Counted from the first letter of the stretch, positions 1-11,879 are shown. The stretch is DNA of 64,000 nucleotides from Armillaria gallica (GCA_037576215.1 JBANDB010000003.1:3968001-4032000), one strand, 5' to 3'. A program made the numbers and translations. The notes: a model not told the origin generated them from the letters alone.

Positions 1-303
1 CTTGCCGGCGTTTTCCTATAAATGATACCTTGTATTTCATACCTGTGTTTCTGATCATCTTCTTTGTCCAAAAACACCGGAGCAACCGCACGTCATGTGT
101 AATGATTGGTGTTTCTTTGAGGTGTTTATGGCAGGAAACACCCATAGAACAAAGGAATGACCGGGTGTTTCCTATCATAAACACCGCAAGAAACACCGGT
201 CATAACACACCGTGTGTTTGCTCGGGTATTATTAGAACAAAGATACCATTGGAAACATGGGTACGAAATACCTAATCTCATTTATGGGAAAACACCGGCG
301 AGT
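1..303. mobile_element. Possible MITE-like element with terminal inverted repeats (may start left of window)
   Basis: Bases 1-25 (cttgccggcgttttcctat and onward) are the imperfect reverse complement of about 278-302, with roughly four mismatches over 25 positions. Between them lie many short copies of aaacacc/ggtgttt in both orientations, so the stretch can fold on itself in several ways. No coding sequence is convincing. A short non-coding stretch bounded by inverted repeats and full of subterminal repeats is the usual shape of a MITE. The left end may lie outside the window, so no target duplication can be checked. Confidence 0.45.
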
Positions 304-3199
304 AAACACGGCACTAATGACATCATGTACTTATCTAGGCAGTTCCGAGCAGAGATACAGGCCGAAACACTGAGGCGAACATCGGAATGAAACATATAGT
401 ATTTCATCAGGTTTAAAGAAATTTGTTTCATCAGCAATCTCCAAATTTTATGGCAGAGTCTGGGTAGTATGGCTTGAGTATAAATGTCATGGATGGTATG
501 GGAATCGATGAGCCATAGATGCCACAAACTTCATGTACATGCCATGCCATTATACCTTGTTGGGGTGTAAGAATAGTACACAGCACTACTAAAGTAATAC
601 TATAGGTATTGCATTAATATTGAAGGCTTATGCACATCTGTCACGGCGATGTTGCAATGTAGCCACTTGCAGATGGTGCATGGAATGGCAGGAAATGGTG
701 GAAGAGCAACAAAAATCTGCCAAGTTCTTTCAAACTCCACCAGGGCATGTCCCAAACATGTCCACATCATGTTGGACTTTAACTTAGAGTCTGAATTGAT
801 GATTCCCTTCCTCCTCCTCTCTTTCTCACTGTCACCATCACTTTACTGCAACTCAATACTGACGATGGGACCATTGGGCATGTACTGGTGGTACAAGGGC
901 AAAGGTATGGATGTCTCTTATTGAACTGACTATCTGATTCTTGGATTTCCTTCCAGGCTGCTGTCATTGCTGACAGGTCAAAAGAAGCGGTATGGCCCAA
1001 CCTCTCATTATCACTCGCTGCAGAACTGACCAGAGCTGTAGATAGATGTGTGCAGACCAAGGAGAAGGCCATTGTGAAGACTAGGATGGTGGCCATCCAG
1101 GAAGGGATGTGCCAGAGGGTGTGTGCTTCTTCTATTCCCTCTCATATCATTACTTAGCCGAAGTGGGCCGCTGCAAGCACGGCAGGTACAAGTCTGAAAC
1201 CAGCCATCCTCTCACATGCTGCTCACCAGATGAAGATATGTTGCCTCGGGTTCAATTTTATCACTTGTGACTTAGCGTAGTTGTAGTCATTGTCGTTCGC
1301 ACTCGGCATCCTGATCTTGATGCCGCCATCCCGTTTGTCCTCTCTCGCCCTCCTACCTCATTCATGTTTGCTCTCGTTCGGTATTGGCCATCCACAAGAC
1401 CACACCATAGCCCTACCTCACAGCAGAACCCCTCCCACCACTGTTGTCCTCGTCATCATCCTGCTCGGCATGGGCGTCCTGGTAGTCGCTTGTTCATTTT
1501 GTGGTGCCTCTCGCGCGGAGATGGCGGTCGATGTCACATCTCGGGACGTATTCTACACTGTCAGAGTGTACAGAGTTCATGTGTGGTGGTGATTCGCACT
1601 GATGTCGATGAGGGGGGGTGCTTGGTCTATCTGTCTGGGGATGGGGTCGTATTCGTGGCCATGGCAGTGGCCGTCGGGGGTCGTCATCAGAGCTGGACTT
1701 ACTGACATTGTCACCGTCACCATGGATGCATGGATCATAACACTGCCTCGAGTGAGGGTTTACACGGGTGGTGTGGGTAGGACACACGCATTCCAGGGCT
1801 CTTGGGGCCGCCAGATGCATAAAATGGACCTAAAAAGAAAACTAAGTAACAGAATAATAAAACACACACCTTTTCATGTCCACAAAACCGGTATTGGGGA
1901 GCGCACCGTGCACCATTGAAGGTGGTCAAAGGTAAGAAAGAGTGGCACAGCCGCTCAACCGGTACTTGGTTCATTGGGCCGTGAGTAGAACACATCCTCG
2001 ACATGCATCCCTGACTCTATTATCCCACTCTGAGGCCTGAAATTTTAGTGAGATGTGCTGTTTGATATATTTTACATACCATAGGCCTAAACAAAATGAC
2101 TGTCTTCTAGTGTATTTAGCACAATGAATATTCTGAAAGACAATTGTCTATAAAAGGGCATTTATTTGGTCCTGTTGAATTCTAAGGTAAAACTTAAAAT
2201 GCAGGGTCCAGGTTCAAAATGTAGCATAAAAGAATGAATCCTCGTAAACTCAGACTCGTAATTCACCTTTGTATTGGTGATGCTGCCATCCAGCAAGCCC
2301 CAATGACGCAGAAATGGATGATGGAGACAACAATGTTATATGGTTGCCATAAGCAGGTACATTTGCTTCAATTCATTCATATCCAAGTGGTTTCTGATGC
2401 TGTGTACAAAGTTACTGTGTTTGGTGGCCTTTGGTTTCTGTATGACATTGGTTTTCAAGTTTTGAGTTATTGTAAGCGCTAGTAGATGTACCAAACCATG
2501 TATCCCCCAAGTATTATACAAAAATACAGTTTTTTTTTGAGGCTATCGTTATCCGAGTATGGCACTAATAAGATGTACTAAGTATGGTCTTCCATAGACT
2601 GATAAATGAGTATATGTGGAAATGCACTATGGTAGCTATGGTAGTACAATGAGTTGTATGGAGGTAGGCAGGTTGTTTATATTACTATGCACATTCATGG
2701 CAGTCTGGTATGCTATGGTTGCCATGGACCCATTCCCACCAGACATTCACGAGTTTGCTGATGTTATACAAGTCTAATTGGTACAAGGTCTTTTCTTTCA
2801 GATCTCTGCTCCTTCCTCACACCTTCTCGCAGGCATTGGCTGCTCCCATGCACGTATTTCCTTCCATATCCAGAGTATGCAGTTTCAGCCTCCCCCCAGG
2901 AGTCTTAGCCATCTCGTTTGTGAGTACATGCCACTGTCTTAAAGAGCATGGAATCTGATGGGCTTGTAGCTTCCTGCCCATGTCTTTCTTTTTCCATGGA
3001 CTATATGTACCTTGGTGGTCTCAGCCCAAGCACTTGTTGCTCTCACTGAATCACCAGGTATGCCCTTTTTATTTTATATAGTATTTTTGTTAACTCACTA
3101 TCGCTCTTGTGGAATCATCAGAGCATCATTTTATTCACAGTTCTAATAAACTTGTTTATCCATCATCTTTAAAGACTCAATTATCTAAGTTGTCTGACT
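304..3199. other. Repeat-rich stretch with exon-like fragments; no supportable gene
   Basis: No intact gene is visible. At about 956-1110 on the plus strand an exon-like segment follows a clean 3' splice site (ttccttccag) and reads AAVIADRSKEAVWPNLSL, then LAAELTRAVDRC and onward. This looks protein-like, but I cannot assign it to a family. Other open frames are short and low in complexity. Its position next to the retroelement suggests transposon-derived debris. Confidence 0.35.
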
Positions 3200-4700
3200 A
3201 TGTCTACTGGCTCCAATGCATCCACCCAACCTTCCAGCAATATGCCCACTACTGGAAACTTGACTCAGCAAACCACTAATATAGGAAACACCATCCACTC
3301 CCATAGCTTTGAGAGATCACCTGCTCTCCCAGATGCTCTCCAAGCACAAGTCACAATCCAGTGCGACACTATTGTGGAGACTTACCACATGGGCATCAAC
3401 CCTTCGAAGCTGGATGTTCTTGCTCAGATCATTTGAGTGCTCACTGAGTTCTTCAACGACAGACCAGGACACAATAATGACTTCAACAGTGCCCTGCAGA
3501 TCTATGTCGAGATGCTTGACAACTACAAAAATAAACAACAAGTCCTTCATGAGGAAGGAGAGAACCAGGTGCGAGCAAGAGCTGGGAATGAAGCAGAAGA
3601 GGGAAGACCAGGTTAACCTCAGGCTGCCAACTTCCACAAAGAAGGGGACCATGGAGAGAATGGAGAAGAAGGAGGATCTGAGCAGGGGGGAGAATCAGAC
3701 AATGGGGGAAATGATAATGATGGACCCGGACCAGCGAAACGACCACAGATTAATGAATCCCAATTTCCATGGCAACCTGTTCAAGAGATTAGCTGTGCAC
3801 TCCTCCATCCTGAACTTCAACACACCCTTGAACTCATTAAGAACTATACCCTCAACCTCAAGGCCATGAGACATAGCTTCACCAACTCTCCCGAATGTCC
3901 AGAGTTCCCTGAGGAGCAATGGCTTGCCCTCCTGGCAGAGAAAGCCATCAACCTCAATTCTGTCTTCACCGCCAATCATTCAACCTCAATCAATGAAGTT
4001 CAAACTCATGAAATATCTGAGTGCATTGCTATCAGACTCTCAGAGAACATGTCCAACCCCTCTGAGACCAAGAGAGTTATCAGCAATGCAGATGAATGGA
4101 CAATGACTTGGCACACATACACCCAAGCAGTCCTCATTGCTTTCCCATATCGATATTGTGAGCTCGCCCTCTATCAACAGTATATATCCTCTCTCTTCCA
4201 AACAACTGCTCTTCCTCTCCATTGCCATGTGTTCATCCTTGATCAAGCAATCTGAAACCAAGTTGGCAGGTGTCACAATATCCTCCTCTCAGAGACTGAT
4301 AAGTTCTGAGATCTTGAGCAATCACATATCTCACCTGCAAGAATGGCCTATCAAGAGTTTGAAGAGTGACGAGTCGGACAGAGCTCAAAGAGAAAGAATG
4401 GAGACCGTGCCTGGAGCCTTGATGCATGCAGGTGATGGAATGTGGGAGTCTGCCCATCCTCAGATGGGAAATGCCAGTACAAGCATGTCTGCTCAGGCTG
4501 CAAGGGAGGACACAAGGTCTCCACTTGCCCCAGCAGGGTCTGAGAGAGATCAGGAGTTGGAGGAGGAGAAGGTTTGAGAGGAAGAGTGAGAAGGGCAGTG
4601 ACTGGGAGGAAGGAGACATTGGTTTCACACCCAAGTACAAACATGGGTTTGTGTTTTCAGATTCAGACACCAGGAACATTCGGGCCGCTGGCTGCATTTG
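3200..4700 (+). pseudogene. DIRS-like retroelement, Gag-like region with CCCH zinc knuckle (decayed)
   Basis: One reading frame (frame 2) carries a recognisable protein from MSTGSNASTQPSSN onward. It is interrupted by in-frame stops at 3434 (TGA), 3614 (TAA), 4253 (TGA) and further on. An acidic, Gly/Asn-rich segment occupies about 3600-3760. At about 4451-4527 the frame reads a zinc-knuckle-like motif, GVCPSSDGKCQYKHVCSGC followed by KGGHKVSTCP, giving Cys, Cys, His, Cys, Cys, His and Cys in order. This resembles the nucleic-acid-binding tail of Gag in mushroom tyrosine-recombinase retroelements. The same frame continues into the polymerase region. The stops make it non-functional as it stands. 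Confidence 0.65.
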
Positions 4701-6418
4701 AATTACCAGTGCCATAGCCCCCCACCAAAGAGTTTGAGAATGCGGAAGCAATTAAAACAATTGAAGATCATCATTGATTGTTCAAGATCACAACACCGAT
4801 CAAGGTCAATGTCCTCGAGAACTACCTCGAGATGCACCCCAATCAAGACTTTGTTTGGTCAGTTGCAATGGCACTCAGAGAAGGCTTTTGATCCTGGGCA
4901 GACACGTGTCCTGAAGAAGGATTTCCTGTCACCTGGGACAATGCGAGAATGAATCCATGGTCTGTGATGGAACAGAAATTCATCTGCAGATACCGGGATG
5001 AAGAAATAGCAGCTGAGCAGTTTTCAGAACCTTTTGGGCCCAATCTGTTGCCTGGAATATATAGCACCCCAGTCCATACTGTCTCCAAACCTCACTTAGA
5101 TGATTTTTGTATAGTATCCAATATGTCAGCAGACTCTTACACACTGAACCGAATGATCTGTCACTCCGATATAGCAGGCTCATGCCTTGACAGCCTTCAT
5201 ACATTATTCTCAGCGATTCTACAGTATAGGCAGAAAGATCCTGCTAATGCACACAAAACTCTTGTCATGTTCAAGTCTGATATATCAAAAGCTTACCGAC
5301 TATGTCTGATGCATCCACTGTGGCAACTCAAACAGGTTGTTATGACTGGATATCTCATGAGCGAGCAGAAAGCTACTGGTGAGGTTGAAATCTTAACTAG
5401 GACCATTGATTGCAATAATAATTTTGGCGATCGGGGGTCAGGACAAGTCTGGTACAGTGTCAATGGCCTCATTATGTGGGTTGCTATCAATATTGAGAAC
5501 ATTGAAGATTTGTGCTGCTATGTGGACGATGATTTTGGCTTTGATGAGTGGAATGATCTGGATTTCTATGAGCCCTACAACAACTTCTACCCCTCAAAAC
5601 AAATGAAACTGCTCAGGTTATGGGATTGACTAGGCATGCCACATAGCAAGCCAAAACAGCTTTTTGGACTACAATTGGTAATCATCGGTTTTGATGTTGA
5701 CCCAAACACAATGACAGCAACCATGCCAACCGACTCCAAGGCTAAGCTCGTCCAAGCTTTGCGACATTTCATATCGTCAAACTGTAGAAATTTGCAGGAA
5801 TACCAGCAGATTGCTGGGTGGTCTAATTGGGCTTTCAATGTGTTTCCCCTCCTGAAGCCAGGGTTATGCAATGTCTATGCAAAGATGCAAGGGAAAACAA
5901 ACCCTTTCACTGGAATAGCCCTGAACAATGTGGTCAAAGGTGACTTGAAGTGGCTAGCAGATCACATCAAGAAGTCAGATGGAGTTTGCTGTTTTGACTC
6001 CACAAACTGGGACCTGATCTTGGATGCCACCATCACTGTCCTTTGTGATGCATGTTTCAAAGGCATGGGATTTTAGATTCTGAAGATTGCCTGCAGCTTT
6101 GTTTGCCCAACACCTGCCTTACCAGAGGGAGAAGAGGTCATCTTCTTCTTTGAAGCCCTGTGTGTCTGTGCTGCGATTCATTGGGTTGCAGAAACCTTGT
6201 CCCCCGAACTACAAAAATGCGTCACCATTTTCATGGATAATACAAACACCATCAACATATTCAACTCTCTTAAGGCATTGCTGACTTACAATTCCATCCT
6301 GAAGGCAGCCATTGATGTGATGATCTCTCATTCCATTGACCTACATGTAATCCATATCCCAGGCCCTGATAACAATGTCGCAGACACTCTGTTGCATTCA
6401 CTGTTCTCAAAGGCCTAG
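4701..6418 (+). pseudogene. DIRS-like retroelement, reverse transcriptase and RNase H (decayed)
   Basis: Still in frame 2, the product shows RT landmarks. MFKSDISKAYRLCLMHP at about 5268 is the first catalytic block, with Asp in SDISKAYR. The block with LCCYVDDDFGFDEWNDLD at about 5509 corresponds to the YxDD-type active site, here YVDD. FGLQLVIIGFDVDPNTMT is the downstream motif. The RNase H-like part contains VTIFMDNTNTINIFNS and ends with LHVIHIPGPDNNVADTLL, which is typical of DIRS elements. In-frame stops lie at 5627 (TGA) and 6074 (TAG, at a position where Trp fits). The gene order Gag, RT-RNase H, recombinase is that of DIRS/Ngaro elements. Confidence 0.75.
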
Positions 6419-6429
6419 AAATTGATATC

Positions 6430-7482
6430 TCGCCTCCTCATTCTATCATTCAAACCCCCTCATGAGGTGCTGGGGGCATCAAGATGTTGATAGACATCAC
6501 TCCAGGGTCCCAACAAAGAGCTCGTGAACCTTGGACCCTGAAGAAACTCTATCATGAGTGATGCCTCACCCTGGGCTCTGCAATCAACACTGCAACACTT
6601 GCGCCCTATAACTCTACTTTGAATTCTTACATCACATTCTGCAAAATACACCATTTCCCTGTCCAACCGACCATCGACACCATGAGCTACTTCATTGTTT
6701 TCATGTCATCACATATCAAACCTGACTCTGTCTCTTCCTACCTTTCTGGGATTTGCAATTGGCTGGAAAACTTTTTTCCTGATGTTTGTGAGGTTAGAAA
6801 CTCCACAATCATGAGCTGTACCCTCAAAGGATGCAAAAGACTGAAAGAGACTGCGGTCAAGAGAAAATCTCCACTATCACATGATGACATATGCCATGCC
6901 ATCAAAACCCTTGGCAACTCTTCGGATTACAACAATTGCCTCTTCATAGCTCTACTAGTCACTGGTTTTAACAGCCTCCTGTGCCTGGCCAAGCTCAGCA
7001 TACCAGACAAGAAAAAGGCAAGGAATTAGAGGAAGATTACAAGAAGAACTACCATTGAATGGCTCCCTCAAGGTTATGCCTTTTTCCTGCCAGCGCATAA
7101 GGCTGACACCACTTTCAAAGGCAACAAAATAATCATCCCGACCAACAAGGATCCTACCTTTAACCCACTCCCTATTTTCTGACAATATCTCACACTATGT
7201 GACACTCGACATCTTGTGCACCCTGCATTATGAGTCACATCCAATGAATCCATGCCTATAAGGACTTGGTTTATGAAGAGGCTACGCCAGATTTTTCCCA
7301 GCAAGAGCATCGCTGGCCAGTCCATGTGAGCAGGCAGTGCCACTGACCTCACAGAGTAAGGTGTTCTTCCTTATTTAATTTAGAGTTGTGGCAGGTGGTC
7401 CTCTACTGCCTTCAAGATATACATTCAGAAAAATCCTGTCCTCCTACAAGCTATGATTGATACGAGAGCTCCCTCCATCTGA
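6430..7482 (+). pseudogene. DIRS-like retroelement, tyrosine recombinase (decayed)
   Basis: A frame-1 product follows the RT frame. It reads LNSYITFCKIHHFPVQP (SAM-like N-terminal domain) at about 6616, then the catalytic region. SIAGQSM, then a stop, then AGSAT at 7327 corresponds to the conserved HxxR-box region, where the Arg codon CGA appears as TGA. CGRWSSTAFKIYIQKNP at about 7390 contains the nucleophilic Tyr. Further stops lie at 7027 (TAG), 7192 and 7234 (TGA) and about 7360 (TAA). The frame ends at 7480-7482. The family would integrate a circular DNA intermediate by site-specific recombination. This copy is dead. Confidence 0.75.
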
Positions 7483-7734
7483 CCAGTCTACCATGCACAT
7501 TCCCATCATCCTTTTCAGTTCTAATACCCAATAGCGCTCATACACATGGCACCTGGGTAACTCAATTGGATGTATGCCCTTAGGGGCATCTTTTCCATAA
7601 ACTCATCTGACTGGTCAGACACTTGTCAACCAATTAGATGCATTTTTATGGTACAATTTTGACATCCAAAAACATCTATATAAACACACACCAGTGTTTA
7701 TGAGCCGTGTTTCTGGCATAAACACTGACATACC
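7483..7734. other. Non-coding 3' flank of the retroelement with short inverted repeats
   Basis: No gene is visible. At 7675-7730 short inverted copies of aaacac/gtgttt recur, as in the left-edge element at 1-303. They could be terminal or internal repeats of the retroelement or a second small element. The end of the retroelement cannot be fixed from one copy. Confidence 0.3.
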
Positions 7735-7860
7735 CCAGCAGTGACTATTACTGGCTGATGTGAGAACCAGGAGAAACTGCGGAAACCTGTGGGCTGGACC
7801 AAACAATATCAACAGCAGTCATGGGCATTTCAAGTCTACATCATATCTTCTACTATACAA
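7735..7860. repeat. Stray copy of the dehydratase 3' flank
   Basis: The sequence around gaaacctgtgggctggacca and cagcagtcatgggcatttc matches the segments just 3' of the dehydratase copies, at about 14195-14275, 18120-18200 and 25785-25870. It belongs to dehydratase copy A (8819-9998). It is now separated from that copy by about 960 bp of foreign sequence that includes a helicase fragment. Confidence 0.7.
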
Positions 7861-8293
7861 CGAGTGAATGTGGGAACCCCGCTCTCATTGGCTACACAAC
7901 TCGAGCTTTTCATTGGTTCTTCTGTTTTTAGGCCTGGTATTCTGTCATGTGTTCATTCTTCACCATGACAGAGTTGGTCAGTCCATACAGATGGATGATA
8001 CATGCCTATGGAGGGAGGAAGTGATGGCATGTATGTAGTCTGTTGTTTATGTGAGGGGGCCTTGGTGTCACCGACATTTTGTTACATAAAATTATCATGT
8101 GCTCCTTAGACACGCAGATTTTTTTTCACTTGCTGCCACCATCACAACATGTTTCTGCCATATTTGTGAATCCAAACTGTATCGTTCTTAATTTTTATAA
8201 CCCAGAACCACCAAAACGGTGCAAAAATGGACCGAAATACCCCAGACTCCCATAATTCCACTCCCACCCTTGAATGCATCAGATTATCGACTC
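7861..8293. other. Inserted non-coding sequence
   Basis: This is absent from the equivalent place in the other dehydratase copies, where the 3' flank runs straight into the coding end. No coding frame is convincing. Together with the helicase fragment it forms the insertion of about 960 bp between 7860 and 8818. Confidence 0.4.
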
Positions 8294-8752
8294 TCAACTT
8301 TTACCCCAGTCTCTCCAGACCTTATTTCGACCCTGTCCGAATTCCAAGTTCCTCATATTGCAGGCCAATCCTTTTGTCAGCGTGATAACTAGTCCAACAG
8401 GGTGTTTGCGAGCTGGTAACAAGGGGCACTGGCTGAGTTCGAGATGGCAAAGAATGGGAACGCTGAAGAGAGCTGATTTTCCGTCGCCAGTCGCTATACA
8501 GAGTAAAACAATTTCGCCGTTGAGGATATAAACGATGGGCTGTTCTTGGAAAGGATGAAGGCCATCCTTCCAGGCCTTTATGCACTTGGTGACAACGATT
8601 TTGTTGGTTTGCAGTCCCTCAGGGTCCTTCCATAATAGTGTTGTATCCACATCATGACCGGCGAGTAAGAAGAAAGCAAGGATATACGCGAGGAAACGAC
8701 ACGACCGTGGCGGTACTGACGCGAGGAGCGAATCCGAGTGATGGGAATTCAT
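8294..8752 (-). pseudogene. RecQ/DEAD-type DNA helicase fragment
   Basis: The 152-aa frame contains IATGDGKSALFSVPIL, a Walker A motif (GDGKS) of superfamily 2 helicases. It is preceded by a Q-motif-like segment, WKDGLHPFQEQPIVYILN, and followed by KHPVGLVITLTKGLACNM, like motif Ia. Many mushroom genomes carry dispersed RecQ-like genes and fragments with this ATGDGKSA signature. Only the N-terminal part of the helicase core is present. Motifs II-VI are missing, so it cannot be an active helicase. It lies inside the sequence inserted into the 3' flank of dehydratase copy A. Confidence 0.6.
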
Positions 8753-8818
8753 TTCTACATTTAGAATTGTACGTAAGCGACGGACGGTGCTACCAAGCCG
8801 GACGCGATTAAAACAGGA

Positions 8819-9998
8819 CTAAGCAGTGATCTCTTTACCCGGCGACGGGAACAGGACGCTATTCGCCGGCAGGAGCTGTGCTTTGGGATTCAATTCTAAT
8901 CCAAATCCAGGCTTATCCAGCACCGACACCTGCAGTTTTCCTTCGTGCGGCACAGGCTCGTTCAAGAACAGGTCGCCGAACACTGGTTGCACCGATCTAC
9001 CATCAGGTGAGTTTGCTAGGTATTCCTGGAACGGGCAGTTCGGTTGCGAGACGACGAAATGGTAGCTGTATGGGCCGCTGGCATGGGGCACAACAGGGAT
9101 ATCGTACGCCGTGGCCTGAGCAGCGATCTTGACTAACTCAGTCATTCCTCCCACCCACATCACATCAGGCTGGAGAATGTCGATGTTGCGGCCCTCGATA
9201 AGCTTTCGGAACCCGTACTTGGTGTATTCATTCTGGAATTTCAAGATCAGCAAGCAGATGATGACAGCGAAACGGTGCGTGCCTCTCCTGTGGTAAACTT
9301 GAGCTGAGGAAGCGCAGATTTCAACCGTGCGAAGCCATCAAAGTCATCGGGATGCAAGACCTCCTCCCACCAGTTGATGTTCAGATCCAAGCACGCTGTC
9401 GCCAGCTCGATGGTGTATTGGACATTCAGCGCCATCCAACAGTCGACCATGATAGGATAGTCAGGCCCGACGCTCTCTCTATGTTTCCTCAAAAAATTGA
9501 TGTTCTTCTTCAACCCTGCATGCCCCTCATCAGGATCATATGGCAGCGGAACCTTGGAACCCCAGAACCCCATCGCCTTCGCAGCTGTCGGCTCCGGACC
9601 AGTGATGTAAAACGATATCTCGTCTTTGATCGAACCACCAATCATCTTGCACACAGGCTCGCCACGAATCTTCCCGAGCAAGTCCCATGTAGCGAGGTCG
9701 ATGACGGATATGACAGCAATGGGGAGCCCATTCCGTCCATAGAACATTATCGAGCGGAACATTTGGTCCCAGAGGCGGTTCGTGTTTCTTGGGTCTGCGC
9801 CAATGAGGAATCGTTCGAGATGCTGCGAGACAATCCAACAAGCGGGTGGACCGCCGAACCCAGTGGCGAACCCAGTTGTGCCGTCGCTGGCTTCAATTTC
9901 GACGCAGAATGAGCCGAGGACGTTGATTCCCCAGGATATATGGGAGCTGCGATACTCCTCGTACTTGGACATGGGCGTGGCAATGGGATTATCAATAA
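8819..9998 (-). pseudogene. L-rhamnonate dehydratase-like, copy A (lacks first exon, catalytic His replaced)
   Basis: This copy closely matches the intact one at 25882-27254, from the start of its exon 2 (LIDNPIATPMSKYEEYRSS) to the C-terminus. Homology stops at the exon 2 boundary near 9998, so the first exon with the SGGDYHNV segment is missing. The second intron (about 50 nt) has a GC donor (GAG/gcacgc), where the other copies have GT. The residue after the third metal-ligand Glu is Asn instead of His (TTGE then NEYTKYG). The C-terminal LEKEKEN tail is lost at a breakpoint near 8824. It is most likely a pseudogene. A shorter protein from the internal Met is possible but would lack the N-terminal capping segment. 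Confidence 0.8.
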
Positions 9999-10479
9999 GA
10001 TGTTAACAGGCGACAATGTGATTGCTACAGAATTGACGTTATTCTCATAGCTGTCGGTCGAAAAAGAAAATTTGATATGATGTTTCAATTTCGGAACCAT
10101 TGTCGATGACATGGAAGCGAACTTGATAAGATACATACGGTAAACCCATCTACAATACAGCGAGTAAAGATACACAATATAAGCGAGGACATTGCACTGC
10201 CATCTTGTTCAACGACTTGGATACAAGTGTAAGAAATCTTCTACACCAAGGGTTTTCGAACTGGGTACCAATTAGCATATATTACCAGACCAGAGCAGGT
10301 CAAAAGCATGACCGCATCGTAGAAACCAAAGGTATAAAGCTTAAGAAAGAAAGAAAAGTTAGGCATACGTAGCAATCTGAAAGCATAGGCAGATCGGTAA
10401 CCCTAGCTAACGGCCTAGGGAAGAGAAAAGACACAAAAATCCCGGGGAGACCCACCCAGTTCAAATATTACTTCAAGTT
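9999..10479. other. Non-coding spacer, unit A
   Basis: No gene is visible. The dehydratase promoter block seen upstream of copies B and C (19571-20165, 27255-27740) is absent, so copy A has lost its own regulatory region as well as its first exon. The right part, from about 10205, resembles 14585 onward. Confidence 0.45.
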
Positions 10480-10720
10480 ACTTCGAAGATTGACAAACGG
10501 CTTGTCCGCTCGAGATGGCGCCTATGCGGTATTCCGTGGCTCAGGACCGTGTTACACGACGGGCATGTTAATTTTATGTCGTCGTGCTTTGAAGCCATAT
10601 GTCCTTGGAAACAATCAGTGACGCGTCAGAGGGTCGAAACTGGTATTTATTCACCTTTGAGCCTATGTTTCGTAAAATTGTCCTGACAAATATCACACCG
10701 AAGAGGGTAAGAAAGAATGA
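10480..10720 (-). pseudogene. Decayed C-terminal zinc-finger exons (29495-30756-type factor)
   Basis: On the minus strand, 10660-10715 reads RCDICQDNFTKHRLKG up to a GT donor. About 10498-10600 then reads HMASKHDDIKLTCPSCNTVL and SHG. These match the last two exons of the factor at 29495-30756 (FVCHICRDDFTTKHRLKG, then HIASKHEGKKLTCPSCN). The second finger is degenerate: the TSYDRH block has become IPHRRH. No matching N-terminal part is attached. The C-terminus of another C2H2 gene begins immediately upstream, so this is a leftover exon pair from an older duplication. Confidence 0.6.
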
Positions 10721-10773
10721 TCAATTCCTACTACTCAACTACTTATGTACTACAGGTAACGGGGCATCAAATT

Positions 10774-11600
10774 TCAAAGGTCATAAGCATTTTCCTGATC
10801 ACCGCTCGTGTTTGCTACAGGCGGTGTCGTCCCCGTCCCACCTCCCAGGCCCCGCCCTTCTAAGACTCTTGCACACTCCGCTCCTCCTTCACTCCTCAGA
10901 TGTCGGTTGAGGGCATCCATTCTAGCAAACATCTTTCCACAGGGCTCACATGAGAAGGGCCGGTTGCTGGAATGTAGCTGCTCATGCCTCTTGCAATCAT
11001 GTTGTCGTGCGAAGCCTTTCCCGCATCCAAGCCATGGACAGACAAATGGCTTGTCTTCGTCATGAGAGCGCATGTGGGCTAGACTGAGGTGAGCGGGTAA
11101 TCCATACATAGGAAGAAACACTCGCTCTTAATATTGAAGCTTCTCGTGAATGTCCTTCCACAACCGGGAACCGGACACATAAATGTTGCATCCCGATTTG
11201 CTTTGTTGTGAGAGCGTGCATTCATTTTTACGCCATCGGGCCTTGAAGAAGGCAGTCTTTCAACGTTCTGCGACGTCTCCGAGATCTGCTGATCATAGCG
11301 GGCGAGCCAGGACACAGAGGTACCATCGGATGGAGGCTCGATAACAGAACCAGAATACGGCCTTGTGTTGGAATGGGAGACAGCTGGCCGTAGGGGAGGG
11401 TATGCTTCGGGCGGTTCATCAGGATCTGGTATGAGAAAAATCAGTGCTGATTTAAGCGGCAGAAAAAATGCTAGTTGCACTATTGCGGGAGAGATACTGA
11501 CCAAAATTAAGTTCGGAAGTTTCGCGTATCTAAAGCAGGCTGTCAGTATTATAAAAACACTCAACAATAGCATCTCTTTGCATACCTCATTGGTGAGCAC
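10774..11600 (-). CDS. C2H2 zinc-finger transcription factor, unit A (three fingers; start not resolved)
   Basis: Exons joined around 11080-11140 encode three fingers in tandem: FMCPVPGCGRTFTRSFN, then PFVCPWLGCGKGFARQHD, then PFSCEPCGKMFARMDALNR. A short tail ends at 10774. This layout resembles fungal Crz1/Rpn4-like factors, which bind DNA in the nucleus. Upstream, EPPEAYPPLRPAVSHSN and YDQQISETSQNVERL form a Ser/Pro-rich segment. The QQI..SQ(N/D) motif recurs in the factors at 29495 and 31501. The intron inside finger 1 best fits the family as AAGA/gcgagt, a GC donor, where unit B has gtgagt. No confident start codon is visible, so it may be functional or a fragment. Confidence 0.6.
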
Positions 11601-11835
11601 AATTGGATGTGGTTCAATGGTACACTCGAGCTGGTGGATATCAGTGCACAGGGGAACTCAAAGAACTGTAAGATGCACAACATACATTTCTCCTTGGCAT
11701 CGCACTGTATCTTCCTTTATAGAATGTTTACAAGGGAAATGATAATACATGCGAAATGCATGCACCTTCCTCGACAGAAAGAGCAGGCTGGATCATCCGT
11801 TGTTCTTGTACGCGTTGACGTTGATTGTGAAAGGT
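11601..11835 (-). pseudogene. Zn2Cys6 domain remnant, unit A
   Basis: The minus strand reads ACSFCRG and then, after a short intron, KIQCDA. About 27 bp present in unit B (the PTCDRCL part) are missing, so the second half of the zinc cluster is destroyed. The flanking sequence matches unit B base for base over long stretches. Confidence 0.55.
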
Positions 11836-11879
11836 CCGATGGATCTAACCCTGCCAGAGGATGCGACGTCGGGCCATTG

